A stretch of 64,000 nucleotides of DNA. Source: Martelella mediterranea (GTDB lineage: Bacteria; Pseudomonadota; Alphaproteobacteria; Rhizobiales; Rhizobiaceae). Below the pieces are notes generated by a model. That model was given only the letters and a program-made list of their open reading frames with translations, was not told the DNA's origin and searched no databases. The translations under genes and the position numbers were made by a program. The stretch is taken from assembly GCA_003001975.1 (NCBI GenBank), contig PVUG01000002.1, positions 310,001 to 374,000 on the forward strand, in the 5' to 3' direction. Positions 51,983-60,742 of the stretch are shown here, piece by piece (position 1 is the stretch's first letter; each line of letters starts with the position of its first letter).

Positions 51983-53029
51983 TCAGTCGGGTTTTGCGCC
52001 GCAGGATTCTCTGACGACGAGCGTGCAGGGCGTCTCGCGGATGCCCGGCGCGACGGGCTCACCGTCAATCATGTCGAGAAGCGCCAGACCGGCGCTTCGT
52101 CCAAGGCCCGGAAGCCCCATATCCACCGTCGTCAGCGGCGGCCGCGTGGCAGCGGCGAAGACCTCCCAGTTATCGAAACCGACAATGGCAATGTCATCGG
52201 GCACGCTGATCCCCATCAGCGCAAAGGCATCGATCACGCCGCGGGCAATCTGGTCATTGCCGCAGAAAATCGCATCCGGACGCTCCCCCGCCGCAATCAG
52301 CGCATGCGCCGCCGCGTAGCCGTGCGCCTCTGTCCATGTAGAAAACATCGCTTCGCCGAAGGGCTCCAGCCCGGCCTCGGCAAGCGCCGAGCGCCATCCG
52401 GCTTCGCGCAGGTTCGCCGCCTTGAAAGCCCGCGGGCCGGTAATATGCGCGATCTTTTTGCGCCCGAGGCTCACGAGATGCCGGACCGCGTCCCTGGCCG
52501 CATTGGTGTCGTCCGGCACGAAACTGACCGCGCCTTCGGGCGCTGCCGCATAGACATAGACCACCGGCATGCCAAGCGGTGGCAGGTCGATCGGCAGGCC
52601 GCGATCGATGCGCTTGCCGGTGATCACCAGACCGTCGACGCGCTTTTCCTCCATGGCGCCGAGGGTCAGCTTGAGGCTGTCCGGCTCATATTCGCCGGCG
52701 CTCAGAAAAACAGAGACTCCGCGATCCGCCATGGCGGCCGAAAGGCCGGCTGCGACCGGCAGCGTGAAACGGCCATACATATCGTTGGTCAGAAGGCCGA
52801 GCGTGAAGGAGCGCTGCTGCACCAGACCGCGCGCAATGGAATTCGGCCGATAATCGAGTTCGGCGGCGGCGGCACGCACCCGTTTTCGGGTTTCGTCAGA
52901 CATCCGGCCGGTGCCATTGAGCGCCCGCGAGGCAGTCGTCACGCTGACATTCGCCTTCGCCGCGACATCGCGGATCGTGCTGCGCTGGTAAGCGCTTGCC
53001 GATTGCAGTTTCGACACCCTGTCCGCCAA
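51983..53029 (-). CDS. LacI-family regulator of the arabinofuranoside operon
   Basis: 348 aa. HTH STIRDVAAKANVSVTTASRA, LNGTGRMSDETRKRVRAAAA, hinge ELDYRPNSIARGLVQQRS, then a periplasmic-binding effector domain. The start is taken as TTG at 53029, because GGAGG lies 6 nt upstream; an extension of 8 codons upstream is open but lacks a site. It is encoded on the same strand directly upstream of the importer operon. Two operators in front of its own gene and one in front of the receptor gene suggest it represses both. Confidence 0.9.
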   Translation of the reverse strand: MADRVSKLQSASAYQRSTIRDVAAKANVSVTTASRALNGTGRMSDETRKRVRAAAAELDYRPNSIARGLVQQRSFTLGLLTNDMYGRFTLPVAAGLSAAMADRGVSVFLSAGEYEPDSLKLTLGAMEEKRVDGLVITGKRIDRGLPIDLPPLGMPVVYVYAAAPEGAVSFVPDDTNAARDAVRHLVSLGRKKIAHITGPRAFKAANLREAGWRSALAEAGLEPFGEAMFSTWTEAHGYAAAHALIAAGERPDAIFCGNDQIARGVIDAFALMGISVPDDIAIVGFDNWEVFAAATRPPLTTVDMGLPGLGRSAGLALLDMIDGEPVAPGIRETPCTLVVRESCGAKPD

Positions 53030-53062
53030 AATATTCCTCCCGGCGCAAACCACCCGAAACGC

Positions 53063-53082
53063 TTGAGCAATCGTTTGCTCAT
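53063..53082. promoter_or_regulatory. LacI operator O2 before the regulator gene
   Basis: TTGAGCAATCGTTTGCTCAT, with a perfect inner dyad GAGCAA-TCGT-TTGCTC, 34 bp upstream of the regulator start. Confidence 0.72.
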
Positions 53083-53084
53083 CG

Positions 53085-53104
53085 TTGGTTTATCGTTTGC
53101 GCAA
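53085..53104. promoter_or_regulatory. LacI operator O3 before the regulator gene
   Basis: TTGGTTTATCGTTTGCGCAA; the right half is identical to O1 and its centre is 22 bp from O2, so two dimers could bind side by side. Confidence 0.55.
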
Positions 53105-53235
53105 TCAGGTTTTCATATTCACCGATTGCTGTCAAGAGACGTTATTGTAAATATTTGCTTACTTTTTCAGCCGCTGCGACATGGCCATCGCACGTCTGTT
53201 CCACGGTGAAATCTTCCAACCGTGTGCGCGCATTT

Positions 53236-53250
53236 GTTCCCTTTTCATTC
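53236..53250 (+). promoter_or_regulatory. Candidate LexA (SOS) box of the mutagenesis operon
   Basis: GTTC-N7-ATTC, one base off the alphaproteobacterial LexA direct repeat GTTC-N7-GTTC, 28 bp before imuA. The downstream genes are the known SOS mutagenesis cassette. Confidence 0.5.
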
Positions 53251-53277
53251 TCCTGATAATCACTATATCATCCTCCC

Positions 53278-53859
53278 ATGCAGGATGACCTTGAAAGCCT
53301 TTTTCCGTTGAAAGCCGGCCGGGCGCATGATGTGTCCGGCGCCGGCGCTGCGTTTTTTGCGGCAAGCCTGGCCGGGCAGACAGGCGGCCCGGTGCTGTGG
53401 GTGAAGCCGGAATGGTTTTCCGAGACGCTCAACCCCGTCGGCACCGCCGCTTTTTTCGACCCCAAAGACCTCATCATTGCCCGGACGAAAGACCAGACCG
53501 AAACACTTGCCTGCGCCGAGGAGGGCCTGCGCTCGGGCGCGGTCCGGCTGGTCGTCATGGAACTCGACAGACCGGTCGAGCTCACACCCGGCCGCCGTTT
53601 GCAGCTTGCGGCAGAAACCGGAAGGACCATCGGCCTGTCACTGTTTCCCGAGGGCATGGGCAATCAGGCGGCGACCACGCGCTGGCTCTGCAAACCGCGC
53701 TTTTCAGCTTCCGACTCGACTCTGCAGGACTGGTCCATTATAAAGAACAAAACAGGAACAAATAGAAGCTGGACCGTAGGCTGGGATGAAACGGCGCGTC
53801 GTATCCATGTGGTTTCCGAGATTGCCGAGCGAGCGGGCCCTGAGGCTGCGCCCGGTTGA
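53278..53859 (+). CDS. imuA: ImuA, RecA-like translesion synthesis accessory protein
   Basis: 193 aa. It resembles ImuA/SulA-like proteins encoded before imuB in proteobacteria: a short RecA-fold fragment with GGPVLWVKPEWFSETLNPVG, GLRSGAVRLVVMELDRPVEL and RRLQLAAETGRTIGLSLFPE, then TRWLCKPRFSA. The Walker A lysine of RecA is absent, which is usual for ImuA. It likely bridges RecA/ImuB to DnaE2. It overlaps imuB by 74 bp in another frame, tighter than the usual few bases, so its last 25 residues are under a double coding constraint. Confidence 0.86.
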   Translation: MQDDLESLFPLKAGRAHDVSGAGAAFFAASLAGQTGGPVLWVKPEWFSETLNPVGTAAFFDPKDLIIARTKDQTETLACAEEGLRSGAVRLVVMELDRPVELTPGRRLQLAAETGRTIGLSLFPEGMGNQAATTRWLCKPRFSASDSTLQDWSIIKNKTGTNRSWTVGWDETARRIHVVSEIAERAGPEAAPG

Positions 53860-55255
53860 GGGGCCGTTCGCCATCATTGCCGTCCAGAGCAATCACGAGC
53901 GGCTTTATGCGCTGAATGAAGCGGCGGAGCGGCAGGGGCTGGAACGCGGCATGGGCGTGGCGGATGCCCGCGCCTATGTTCCCGACCTTGTCACCCGCCC
54001 CGCCGACATGGACGCCGACCAGCGATTTCTGACCATGCTGGCGCGCTGGGCCACGCGCTACACGCCGCATGCCGGGCTTGATGGAGAGAACGGGCTGGTG
54101 CTCGACATTACCGGTGCCGCCCATCTTTTCGGCGGCGAGGCCGCAATGCTGGAGGATATGAAAGACCGCCTTGCCCGCACCCGGCTTTCCGTGAAGATCG
54201 GCATTGCCGATACGCGCGGCGCGGCATGGGCGCTTGCCCATTTCGCGCCTGGCATTGCAGGCACAGGCAAGACCGCACAGGCGCTCGGCCCGCTGCCGGT
54301 CGCCGCCCTGAGAACGGATGAGAAGACCGATACGGCCCTCAAACGCCTCGGTCTCAACACCATTGCCGATCTCACCGCTTTGCCGCGGGCAACGCTGGCG
54401 CGGCGTTTCGACATGGCGCTGATTGAACGGCTCGACCAGGCGACCGGCCAGCGCGGCGAAACCGTCTCTCCGCTTTCCGAGCCGCCGCATTACGGCGTCA
54501 GGATAATGCTGCCGGACCCCATCGGCCTCATGGACGATGTCATGGCCGCGCTGTCGCGCCTCGTCGAAAGGCTTTGTCAAAAGCTGAAAGCCCGGGAATC
54601 CGGTGCACGGCTCTTGCGGCTTACCCTGACGCGGGCCGATTCCACGGCGCAAACCTGCGAATTGCGGCTGGCCCGGCCAATGCGGGAGGCCGCGCGCATT
54701 CTCAGTCTGTTCGAACGGTCCGTCGCCGCCGTCGATGCCGGTTTCGGCATCGAGCGGATGCGGCTTGAGGCAACCTCTGTCGAAAACCTGCCTGCTGAAC
54801 AATTGAGCGACAGCGGCACCGCCCCGGCAGATGCGCTGGACGACCTGATAACCCGTCTCGGCGTCAGGATCGGCATCGACAATATCCTCCGCTTCCAGCC
54901 GGTGGAAAGCCATATTCCCGAACGCGGCTTTGCCGAACTGCCGGCCACGGCCGGGCGGATCGATATGGACTGGCATGCCCCCCGCCCCCGCCCGCTGAAG
55001 CTTTTTGCACCCGAGCCGGTCACCGCGGCACCCGCCCGCCGCCCGCCTTCGCGTTTTTCCTGGCGGCGCATGCGTCTTGAAACGGCGAGTACAACCGGCC
55101 CGGAGCGGATCGCGCCGGAATGGTGGCGGCCGGATGAGAGCTGGCGCTCGGGGTTGCGCGATTACTGGAAGGTGGAAACCCGTCAGGGCCTGCGACTGTG
55201 GATGTATCACACGCCGCAGGCCCCCGGCTGGTTCGTGCACGGCCTGTTTGCGTGA
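53786..55255 (+). CDS. imuB: ImuB, catalytically inactive Y-family polymerase homologue
   Basis: 489 aa. It follows the Y-family layout (palm/fingers to about 230, thumb HhH RLGLNTIADLTALPRATLAR, little-finger region to about 360). The catalytic DxDxF motif is replaced by MWFPRLPSERAL and the second acidic site is also lost, as in all ImuB proteins, so it works as a scaffold that brings DnaE2 and the beta clamp together. The C-terminal 100 residues are Pro/Arg-rich and family specific (SWRSGLRDYWKVETRQGLRL). DnaE2 starts 7 bp after its stop. Confidence 0.93.
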   Translation: MKRRVVSMWFPRLPSERALRLRPVEGPFAIIAVQSNHERLYALNEAAERQGLERGMGVADARAYVPDLVTRPADMDADQRFLTMLARWATRYTPHAGLDGENGLVLDITGAAHLFGGEAAMLEDMKDRLARTRLSVKIGIADTRGAAWALAHFAPGIAGTGKTAQALGPLPVAALRTDEKTDTALKRLGLNTIADLTALPRATLARRFDMALIERLDQATGQRGETVSPLSEPPHYGVRIMLPDPIGLMDDVMAALSRLVERLCQKLKARESGARLLRLTLTRADSTAQTCELRLARPMREAARILSLFERSVAAVDAGFGIERMRLEATSVENLPAEQLSDSGTAPADALDDLITRLGVRIGIDNILRFQPVESHIPERGFAELPATAGRIDMDWHAPRPRPLKLFAPEPVTAAPARRPPSRFSWRRMRLETASTTGPERIAPEWWRPDESWRSGLRDYWKVETRQGLRLWMYHTPQAPGWFVHGLFA

Positions 55256-55262
55256 GGCCATC

Positions 55263-58200
55263 ATGGATTATGCCGAACTCTGCGTCACCACCAATTTCAC
55301 CTTCCTCACCGGCGCCTCGCACCCGGAGGAAATGGTGGCGCGCGCCGCAACCCTTGGGCTTGCCGCCATTGCGATAACCGACCGCAATTCGCTGGCAGGT
55401 GTCGTGCGCGGTTTCCGCGAACTGAAGGAAATCCGCCACCGGCTGGAAACGCCCCCGGAAGAGGGCGAAACGGGTAGCAAAAAACGCCTCGACCCGTCTT
55501 CGCGCGTGCCCGTGGACGAGGTCAGCCCTCAGCCACCTGCCCCGCAGCCGCTTCGCCTGCCGCGTCTGCCTCGCCTGATTGTCGGCTGCCGTCTGGCGCT
55601 TTCCGACAGCCCGGTCGATTTCATTGCCCTGCCCCGCGACAAGCCCGCCTATCAGAAGCTCGTGCGGCTTTTGAGCCGTGGCAAGCTGCGCACGCAAAAG
55701 GGTGAATGCCTGCTTTATCTTTCCGACATGCTGGACGGGGCCGAAGGCTCCATTCTGATCGCGCTGCCGCCCGCCACGGACAGGACGGCGGAGAGCGAAG
55801 ACCATATCGCACAGGCGGCCCGGCGCTTTCCCGGCCATGTGTTTACCGGTGCTGCTCCCCGTTATGACGGCTCCGACCAGGCATGGCTGAAGGCCGTCGC
55901 CGCCCTGTCGCACAAGACCGGCGCGCCGATGGTCGCCGTCGGCGACGTGCTGATGCACCATGCCAGCCGCCGCCAGCTTGCCGATGTGCTGACCTGCATG
56001 CGCCACCACATCACCATTGACGAAATCGGCCACCGGGCCTTGCCGAATGCCGAACGGCGGCTGAAGGGCGCGGATGAAATGGCGCATATCTTCCGCGATC
56101 ATCCGGCCGCAATCCGCCGCACCATGGAAATCGCCGCGCGGCTAACCTTCGACCTGAGCGAACTTTCCTATAACTACCCGGCGGAAATCACGCGCGGCGA
56201 AGCCCCGCAGGCCCGCCTTGCCCGGCTGACCTGGGAGGGGCTGAAACGCCGCAATCCGGCGGGCATTCCCGAGCGCCACCGCCAGCTTGCCGAAAAAGAG
56301 TTGGCGCTGGTCGATGAACTCGGCTTTGCCGCCTATTTTCTCACCGTCCACGACATCGTCATGTATGCGCGCAAGACAGGTATTCTGTGCCAGGGGCGCG
56401 GTTCGGCGGCCAATTCCATCCTCTGTTTCGCGCTCGGCATCACCGATGTCAGCCCGGACATGATTTCCATGGTATTCGAGCGTTTCGTCTCCCGCCATCG
56501 CGGCGAGCCGCCGGATATCGATGTCGATTTCGAGCATGAAAAACGCGAAACCGTCATCCAGTATATTTACGACAAATATGGCCGCGACCATGCCGGACTG
56601 TGCGCCACCGTCATTCATTTCCGCTCGCGCGCGGCAATTCGCGAAGTGGGCAAGGTGATGGGGCTTTCCAGCGATGTCACCGCCGCCCTTTCCGGCCAGA
56701 TCTGGGGCATTTCCAGCAAGGGCGCGGAGCCGGAGCGCCTGCGCGAGGTCGGGCTGGACGCCTCCGACCGCAGGCTTGCCCAGACCATCCGCCTGATTGG
56801 CGAGATCATCGGTTTTCCCCGCCATCTCTCCCAGCATGTCGGCGGCTTCGTCATCACCCGCGACCGGCTCGACGAACTCTGTCCCATCGAGAACGCCGCC
56901 ATGGAAAACCGCACCGTGATCGAATGGGACAAGGACGATATCGATGCGCTGAACATTCTCAAGGTCGATGTCTTAAGCCTCGGCATGCTGACCTGCCTGC
57001 AGAAAAGCTTCGACCTTTTAAAGGCGCATTACAATCGCCCGCTGACCATTGCCGAGGTGCCGCAGGAGGATGCGACAACCTATGACATGCTGCAAAACGC
57101 CGATGCCATCGGTGTGTTTCAGGTGGAAAGCCGCGCCCAGATGAACTTCCTGCCGCGCATGAAGCCCGAAACCTTTTACGACCTCGTGATCGAGGTGGCG
57201 ATTGTCCGCCCCGGACCGATCCAGGGCGGCATGGTGCAGCCCTATCTCCGGCGACGACAGGGACATGAGGAGGTTACCTATCCGAAGCCGGAATTGCGCG
57301 ACGTTCTGAAAAGGACGAAGGGCGTGCCGTTGTTTCAGGAACAGGCGATGATGATTGCCGTGGTCGCAGCCGGTTTTTCCGCCGAAGATGCCGACCGGCT
57401 GCGCCGCTCGCTGGCAAGCTTCCGCCATGTGGGCACGATCGGCGCCTTCGAGACGCAGTTCATCAACGGCATGCTCGTCAATGGCTATGAACGCGATTTC
57501 GCCGAGCGCTGCTTTGCCCAGATCAAGGGCTTTGCCGATTACGGCTTTCCCGAAAGCCATGCGGCCGCCTTTGCCATGCTCACCTATGTCTCGGCCTGGC
57601 TGAAATGCCATTATCCGGCGGTTTTTGCCTGCGCGCTTTTGAATTCGCAACCGATGGGCTTTTACGCCCCGGCCCAGATCGTGCGCGATGCCCGCGAGCA
57701 TCAGGTGGAGGTGCGCCCCGTCTCGGTCAATCACAGCGCCTGGGACTGCACGCTGGAGCGCCGCGCCGATGGCGCTCATGCGCTGCGCCTCGGCTTCCGC
57801 CAGATCAAGGGCCTGAAAAAGGAGGATGCCGAATGGCTGGAGACCGCGCGCGGCAACGGCTATCAGACGCCGGAAGACGTGTGGCTGCGCGCCGGCCTTT
57901 TGCCCGCGGTGCTGGAGCGCCTCGCCGAGGCCGATGCCTTCGCCGATGCCGGTCTATCCCGCCGCGATGCGCTTTGGCGGGTAAAGGCGATCCGCGCGCC
58001 GAAACCGCTGCCGCTGTTTTCCGACCCGATCGATGGCGAACATATCAGCGAGCCGGATGTGATGCTGCCGGTGATGAACCTTGGCGAGCAGGTGGTGGAG
58101 GATTATGTCGCCACCCGGATGAGCCTGCGCGCCCATCCCATGGAACTGCTGCGGCCCAACATGCCGGGGCTGACGCTTCACAGCGACCTTGCCACAACCC

Positions 58201-58598
58201 GCCAGCGCCGCGTCAGTGTCTCAGGCCTCGTCATCACCCGCCAGCGCCCCGGTACCGCCTCCGGCGTCATCTTCCTGACGCTGGAGGACGAGACCGGCGT
58301 TTCCAATGTGGTTGTCTGGAAAAAGGTCTACGAACGTTTCCGCCGCACGGTGATGGGCGGCCGCCTCCTGAAGGTGACGGGCAAACTGCAGCGCGAAGGT
58401 GTTGTCGTCCATATCATTGCCGAAACCATCGAGGATTGTTCCTGGCGCCTGTCCGAACTCGGCCACCCGATGGACGACGCCATCGGCGTCAACGACCCGA
58501 AAGCCGACGCCACGCCGCGCCGGGTCAAGCTCCAGCCCCGCGCCCGCCACCCGCGCGAACAGGCCAAGAAGCTGTTCCCGAGCCGGGATTTTCATTGA
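55263..58598 (+). CDS. dnaE2: DnaE2, error-prone DNA polymerase III alpha
   Basis: 1111-aa C-family polymerase that does SOS mutagenic lesion bypass. The N-terminal PHP domain begins YAELCVTTNFTFLTGASHPE. A Pro-rich insert of about 35 residues (near 65-100, PQPPAPQPLRLPRLPRL) interrupts the PHP region. The palm has GRGSAANSILCFALGI and catalytic PDIDVDFEHEKRE; PLFQEQAMMIAVVAAGFSAE and YGFPESHAAAFAMLTYVSAW are fingers motifs. It ends with an OB fold (VSVSGLVITRQRPGTASGVI). The ATG at 55263 is set by the family start and the 7-bp gap to imuB. It replaces UmuC-type bypass in alphaproteobacteria. Confidence 0.95.
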   Translation: MDYAELCVTTNFTFLTGASHPEEMVARAATLGLAAIAITDRNSLAGVVRGFRELKEIRHRLETPPEEGETGSKKRLDPSSRVPVDEVSPQPPAPQPLRLPRLPRLIVGCRLALSDSPVDFIALPRDKPAYQKLVRLLSRGKLRTQKGECLLYLSDMLDGAEGSILIALPPATDRTAESEDHIAQAARRFPGHVFTGAAPRYDGSDQAWLKAVAALSHKTGAPMVAVGDVLMHHASRRQLADVLTCMRHHITIDEIGHRALPNAERRLKGADEMAHIFRDHPAAIRRTMEIAARLTFDLSELSYNYPAEITRGEAPQARLARLTWEGLKRRNPAGIPERHRQLAEKELALVDELGFAAYFLTVHDIVMYARKTGILCQGRGSAANSILCFALGITDVSPDMISMVFERFVSRHRGEPPDIDVDFEHEKRETVIQYIYDKYGRDHAGLCATVIHFRSRAAIREVGKVMGLSSDVTAALSGQIWGISSKGAEPERLREVGLDASDRRLAQTIRLIGEIIGFPRHLSQHVGGFVITRDRLDELCPIENAAMENRTVIEWDKDDIDALNILKVDVLSLGMLTCLQKSFDLLKAHYNRPLTIAEVPQEDATTYDMLQNADAIGVFQVESRAQMNFLPRMKPETFYDLVIEVAIVRPGPIQGGMVQPYLRRRQGHEEVTYPKPELRDVLKRTKGVPLFQEQAMMIAVVAAGFSAEDADRLRRSLASFRHVGTIGAFETQFINGMLVNGYERDFAERCFAQIKGFADYGFPESHAAAFAMLTYVSAWLKCHYPAVFACALLNSQPMGFYAPAQIVRDAREHQVEVRPVSVNHSAWDCTLERRADGAHALRLGFRQIKGLKKEDAEWLETARGNGYQTPEDVWLRAGLLPAVLERLAEADAFADAGLSRRDALWRVKAIRAPKPLPLFSDPIDGEHISEPDVMLPVMNLGEQVVEDYVATRMSLRAHPMELLRPNMPGLTLHSDLATTRQRRVSVSGLVITRQRPGTASGVIFLTLEDETGVSNVVVWKKVYERFRRTVMGGRLLKVTGKLQREGVVVHIIAETIEDCSWRLSELGHPMDDAIGVNDPKADATPRRVKLQPRARHPREQAKKLFPSRDFH

Positions 58599-58689
58599 GA
58601 CAGGTCATATTCCCCAACGACATCAATAGATTGCAAGCTGTTACGAATCATGCAAAAGCGCAATTATTATTGACAGAGAAAGGTTATTC

Positions 58690-59025
58690 ATGTCCCTGGA
58701 TACGACCGCCGAAAACGCCAACACGCTCGCCTATTGCAACGTCTGCGGCACCCAGATGGCCACCACGGCCCAGTCATGCCCGCAATGCGGTGCGCCCAAT
58801 GCGCTTGCTGCCCAGCAGGTTTCCAGCAAGACTATGGTCGCGGCAGCCCTGCTTTGCTTCTTCCTCGGAGGCCTCGGCATCCATCGCTTCTATGTCGGCA
58901 AGATCGGCACCGGCATCCTGATGCTCCTGACCTTTGGCGGCCTCGGCATCTGGACGATCATCGATTTCGTCATGATCATCGTCGGTTCGTTCCGCGACAA
59001 GCAGGGCCTGAAGCTCTCCCGTTAG
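58690..59025 (+). CDS. Zinc-ribbon TM2-domain membrane protein 1
   Basis: 111 aa. A four-cysteine ribbon at the N-terminus ([20 protein letters not shown]) is followed by a TM2 domain of two membrane helices ([40 protein letters not shown]) with the TM2 signature G-x-x-G-x-H-R-F-Y-x-G. The end has the conserved polar tail [11 protein letters not shown]. It is co-directional with a sister gene 10 bp downstream. TM2 proteins occur widely with no settled role in bacteria. Confidence 0.88.
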   Translation: MSLDTTAENANTLAYCNVCGTQMATTAQSCPQCGAPNALAAQQVSSKTMVAAALLCFFLGGLGIHRFYVGKIGTGILMLLTFGGLGIWTIIDFVMIIVGSFRDKQGLKLSR

Positions 59026-59035
59026 GCTGATCGAC

Positions 59036-59443
59036 ATGCAACACGGCTGGAGCTTTTGCGTCCGGTGCGGCGAGAAAATCGCCTTTTCCGCACCGAAATG
59101 CCCGCATTGCGGCAGCGTGACCGCACGTGGTCAGGCTGCTCCCGAAAACATCAGCAGCAAGAGCTACGGCACCGCCGTCGCGCTTTGCGGTGTTTTCGGC
59201 ATTGTCGGCGTGCACCATTTCTACATCGGCAATATCGTGCACGGCTTTATCGATTTCGGTCTGTTTGCAGCGACCGTTTTCTTCTATCTGGCCGGCGCAG
59301 CATCTGCCGATGGCGGGTTTCTGGCCATTGCCGGGCTGTGCTTCCTGGCCGATGTGGTACACACGATTTTCGTGTTCTTTCGCCTGATCGTCGGAAAACA
59401 GCATGATGGCGCGGGCAGGCTGATCGCCATACCATCCGGCTGA
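59036..59443 (+). CDS. Zinc-ribbon TM2-like membrane protein 2
   Basis: 135 aa. The ribbon is FCVRCGEKIAFSAPKCPHCG. The membrane part has VFGIVGVHHFYIGNIVHGFI, a TM2-like G-x-H-x-F-Y-x-G motif with HH for HR, then two more hydrophobic helices (FGLFAATVFFYLAGA, GFLAIAGLCFLADVVHTIFV), so three in all rather than two. It appears to be a diverged paralogue of the gene 10 bp upstream and is surely in the same operon. Function unknown. Confidence 0.84.
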   Translation: MQHGWSFCVRCGEKIAFSAPKCPHCGSVTARGQAAPENISSKSYGTAVALCGVFGIVGVHHFYIGNIVHGFIDFGLFAATVFFYLAGAASADGGFLAIAGLCFLADVVHTIFVFFRLIVGKQHDGAGRLIAIPSG

Positions 59444-59468
59444 CAAGCCATCCGATTCCCGGCCTTGC

Positions 59469-59493
59469 GCAAACAGCCCTGACGGCTGTTTGC
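59469..59493 (+). repeat. Stem-loop after the TM2 gene pair
   Basis: Perfect 10-bp arms GCAAACAGCC/GGCTGTTTGC with a 5-nt loop, 25 bp past the stop of the second TM2 gene, convergent with the reductase gene. There is no U-run, so it may be a weak or factor-dependent terminator. Confidence 0.5.
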
Positions 59494-59579
59494 GAACCGG
59501 ATTGTCATTGACGCGCGCGCGCACTCTTTAAAAGGGGACAACGTTTCCGGAAGCGGCAGGCATGATCGCCTTCGCCGCG

Positions 59580-60638
59580 TTAGGGAATGATTTTCCGGTC
59601 ACGGAGGTTGTCAAAGACCGCCATGAACATCGCCTCCGTGTCAACAAACTCATAAAAGCCGTGGCGTCTGGCCTTGGAACCATCGGCAAAAAAGTCGTAG
59701 TCCCAACCGAAGACACCGTCCGCGAAAGCCCAGGACGAAACCGCCCGATAGGGGTGCGCAGCAAGGTCATGCTCAGCGACCATGCGGTTCCAGAGGTCCT
59801 CCTTGTCATCCATGACCGTCGCCAGCGACATCGGCAATGGCGGAGCCGTTTCCATATCGAAATAGGCCGCGATCTTCGGCCACATTTCCGACCAGCGAAA
59901 CAGATCGCCATTGGTGATGTTATAGGCCTGATTGGCGCATTCAGGCGTCGTTGCCGCCCACAGCGTGGCCCGCGCAAGCAACCCGGCATCGGTCATTTCC
60001 AGGAGGCTGTCATAGGCGCCCGGCTTTCCGGGAAAACGAAGCGGCAGGCCCAGCTCTTTCGACATGGCAGCATAGACCGCAATCGAAATTGCCAGGTTCA
60101 TCGGGTTTCCGAGACCGTATCCAATCACCACCGAAGGCCTGAGCGCCGACCATGACCAGGCCTTTCCGGCCTGCCGCCGTTCAAGAAAATCCTGCTGATC
60201 GATATTGAATTCAGGCGGCATGTGATTGGCGTCGCTTTCACGCGCCGGCGTTTTGAACGGCCCCAGATGCGCGCCATACACCTTGTAGCCCTGCATGAGA
60301 CTGATGTGTTGCAGCTCCCTGGCAACCGGCTCGACGGCATCGACAACATTGGTCAGCATTGCCAGATTGGGCGCCACGAGCTCCGCCCAGCTCGGCCGGT
60401 CCTGAAAGGCTGCGTAGAAGATATGGGTCACGCCGGTCAGGTTGGATAGTTTCGATTGCGTGTCCTGCGGATCCAGAAGATCGACCGAAATATATGTCAC
60501 CCGATCCGTGGAAACGCCGCCGCGCCGCGAAAGACCGACAATGTGCCAGTCGTCCAGAGTCAGCAAATGGTCGATGAGATTGCCGCCGATGACGCCATTG
60601 GCGCCAACGACAAGGGCCGTTTTGTTTTGCGTTTGCAT
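59580..60638 (-). CDS. PRISE-type NADPH-dependent enone reductase (SDR75e-like)
   Basis: 352 aa. Rossmann start TALVVGANGVIGGNLIDHLL (GxNGxxG). The family core LMQGYKVYGAHLGPFKTPAR includes the GYKVYG motif with the catalytic Tyr and Lys of progesterone 5-beta-reductase/iridoid synthase-like enzymes, and LRPSVVIGYGLGNPMNLAI follows. The ATG at 60638 is chosen, since the frame upstream is not family-like. Homologues reduce 2-enones. The gene is divergent from a LysR regulator (60743) with a palindrome between, so it is probably induced by an unsaturated carbonyl compound (inference). Confidence 0.85.
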   Translation of the reverse strand: MQTQNKTALVVGANGVIGGNLIDHLLTLDDWHIVGLSRRGGVSTDRVTYISVDLLDPQDTQSKLSNLTGVTHIFYAAFQDRPSWAELVAPNLAMLTNVVDAVEPVARELQHISLMQGYKVYGAHLGPFKTPARESDANHMPPEFNIDQQDFLERRQAGKAWSWSALRPSVVIGYGLGNPMNLAISIAVYAAMSKELGLPLRFPGKPGAYDSLLEMTDAGLLARATLWAATTPECANQAYNITNGDLFRWSEMWPKIAAYFDMETAPPLPMSLATVMDDKEDLWNRMVAEHDLAAHPYRAVSSWAFADGVFGWDYDFFADGSKARRHGFYEFVDTEAMFMAVFDNLRDRKIIP

Positions 60639-60716
60639 AGGGCCATCCTGCTTGTTTGCACTTGGTGCCCAGCGGAATAATCCATAGATAAACCACTCAG
60701 AAGATCGGTCGATTTG

Positions 60717-60740
60717 ATAACATTCATTCAAAAATGTTAT
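60717..60740. promoter_or_regulatory. Candidate LysR operator between divergent genes
   Basis: ATAACATT-N8-AATGTTAT, perfect 8-bp arms, ending 2 bp before the LysR ATG and 79 bp before the reductase. It would sit across the regulator's own ribosome site or start, so autorepression is likely. Confidence 0.6.
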
Positions 60741-60742
60741 AG

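Noticed and set aside
53738-55264. 508-codon open frame antisense to imuB
   Set aside because: Shadow of the imuB gene; no family match.
57605-58921. 438-codon open frame overlapping the dnaE2 end and the TM2 gene in another frame
   Set aside because: Arg/Pro/Ala-rich frame-shift product of dnaE2; no ribosome site or family.
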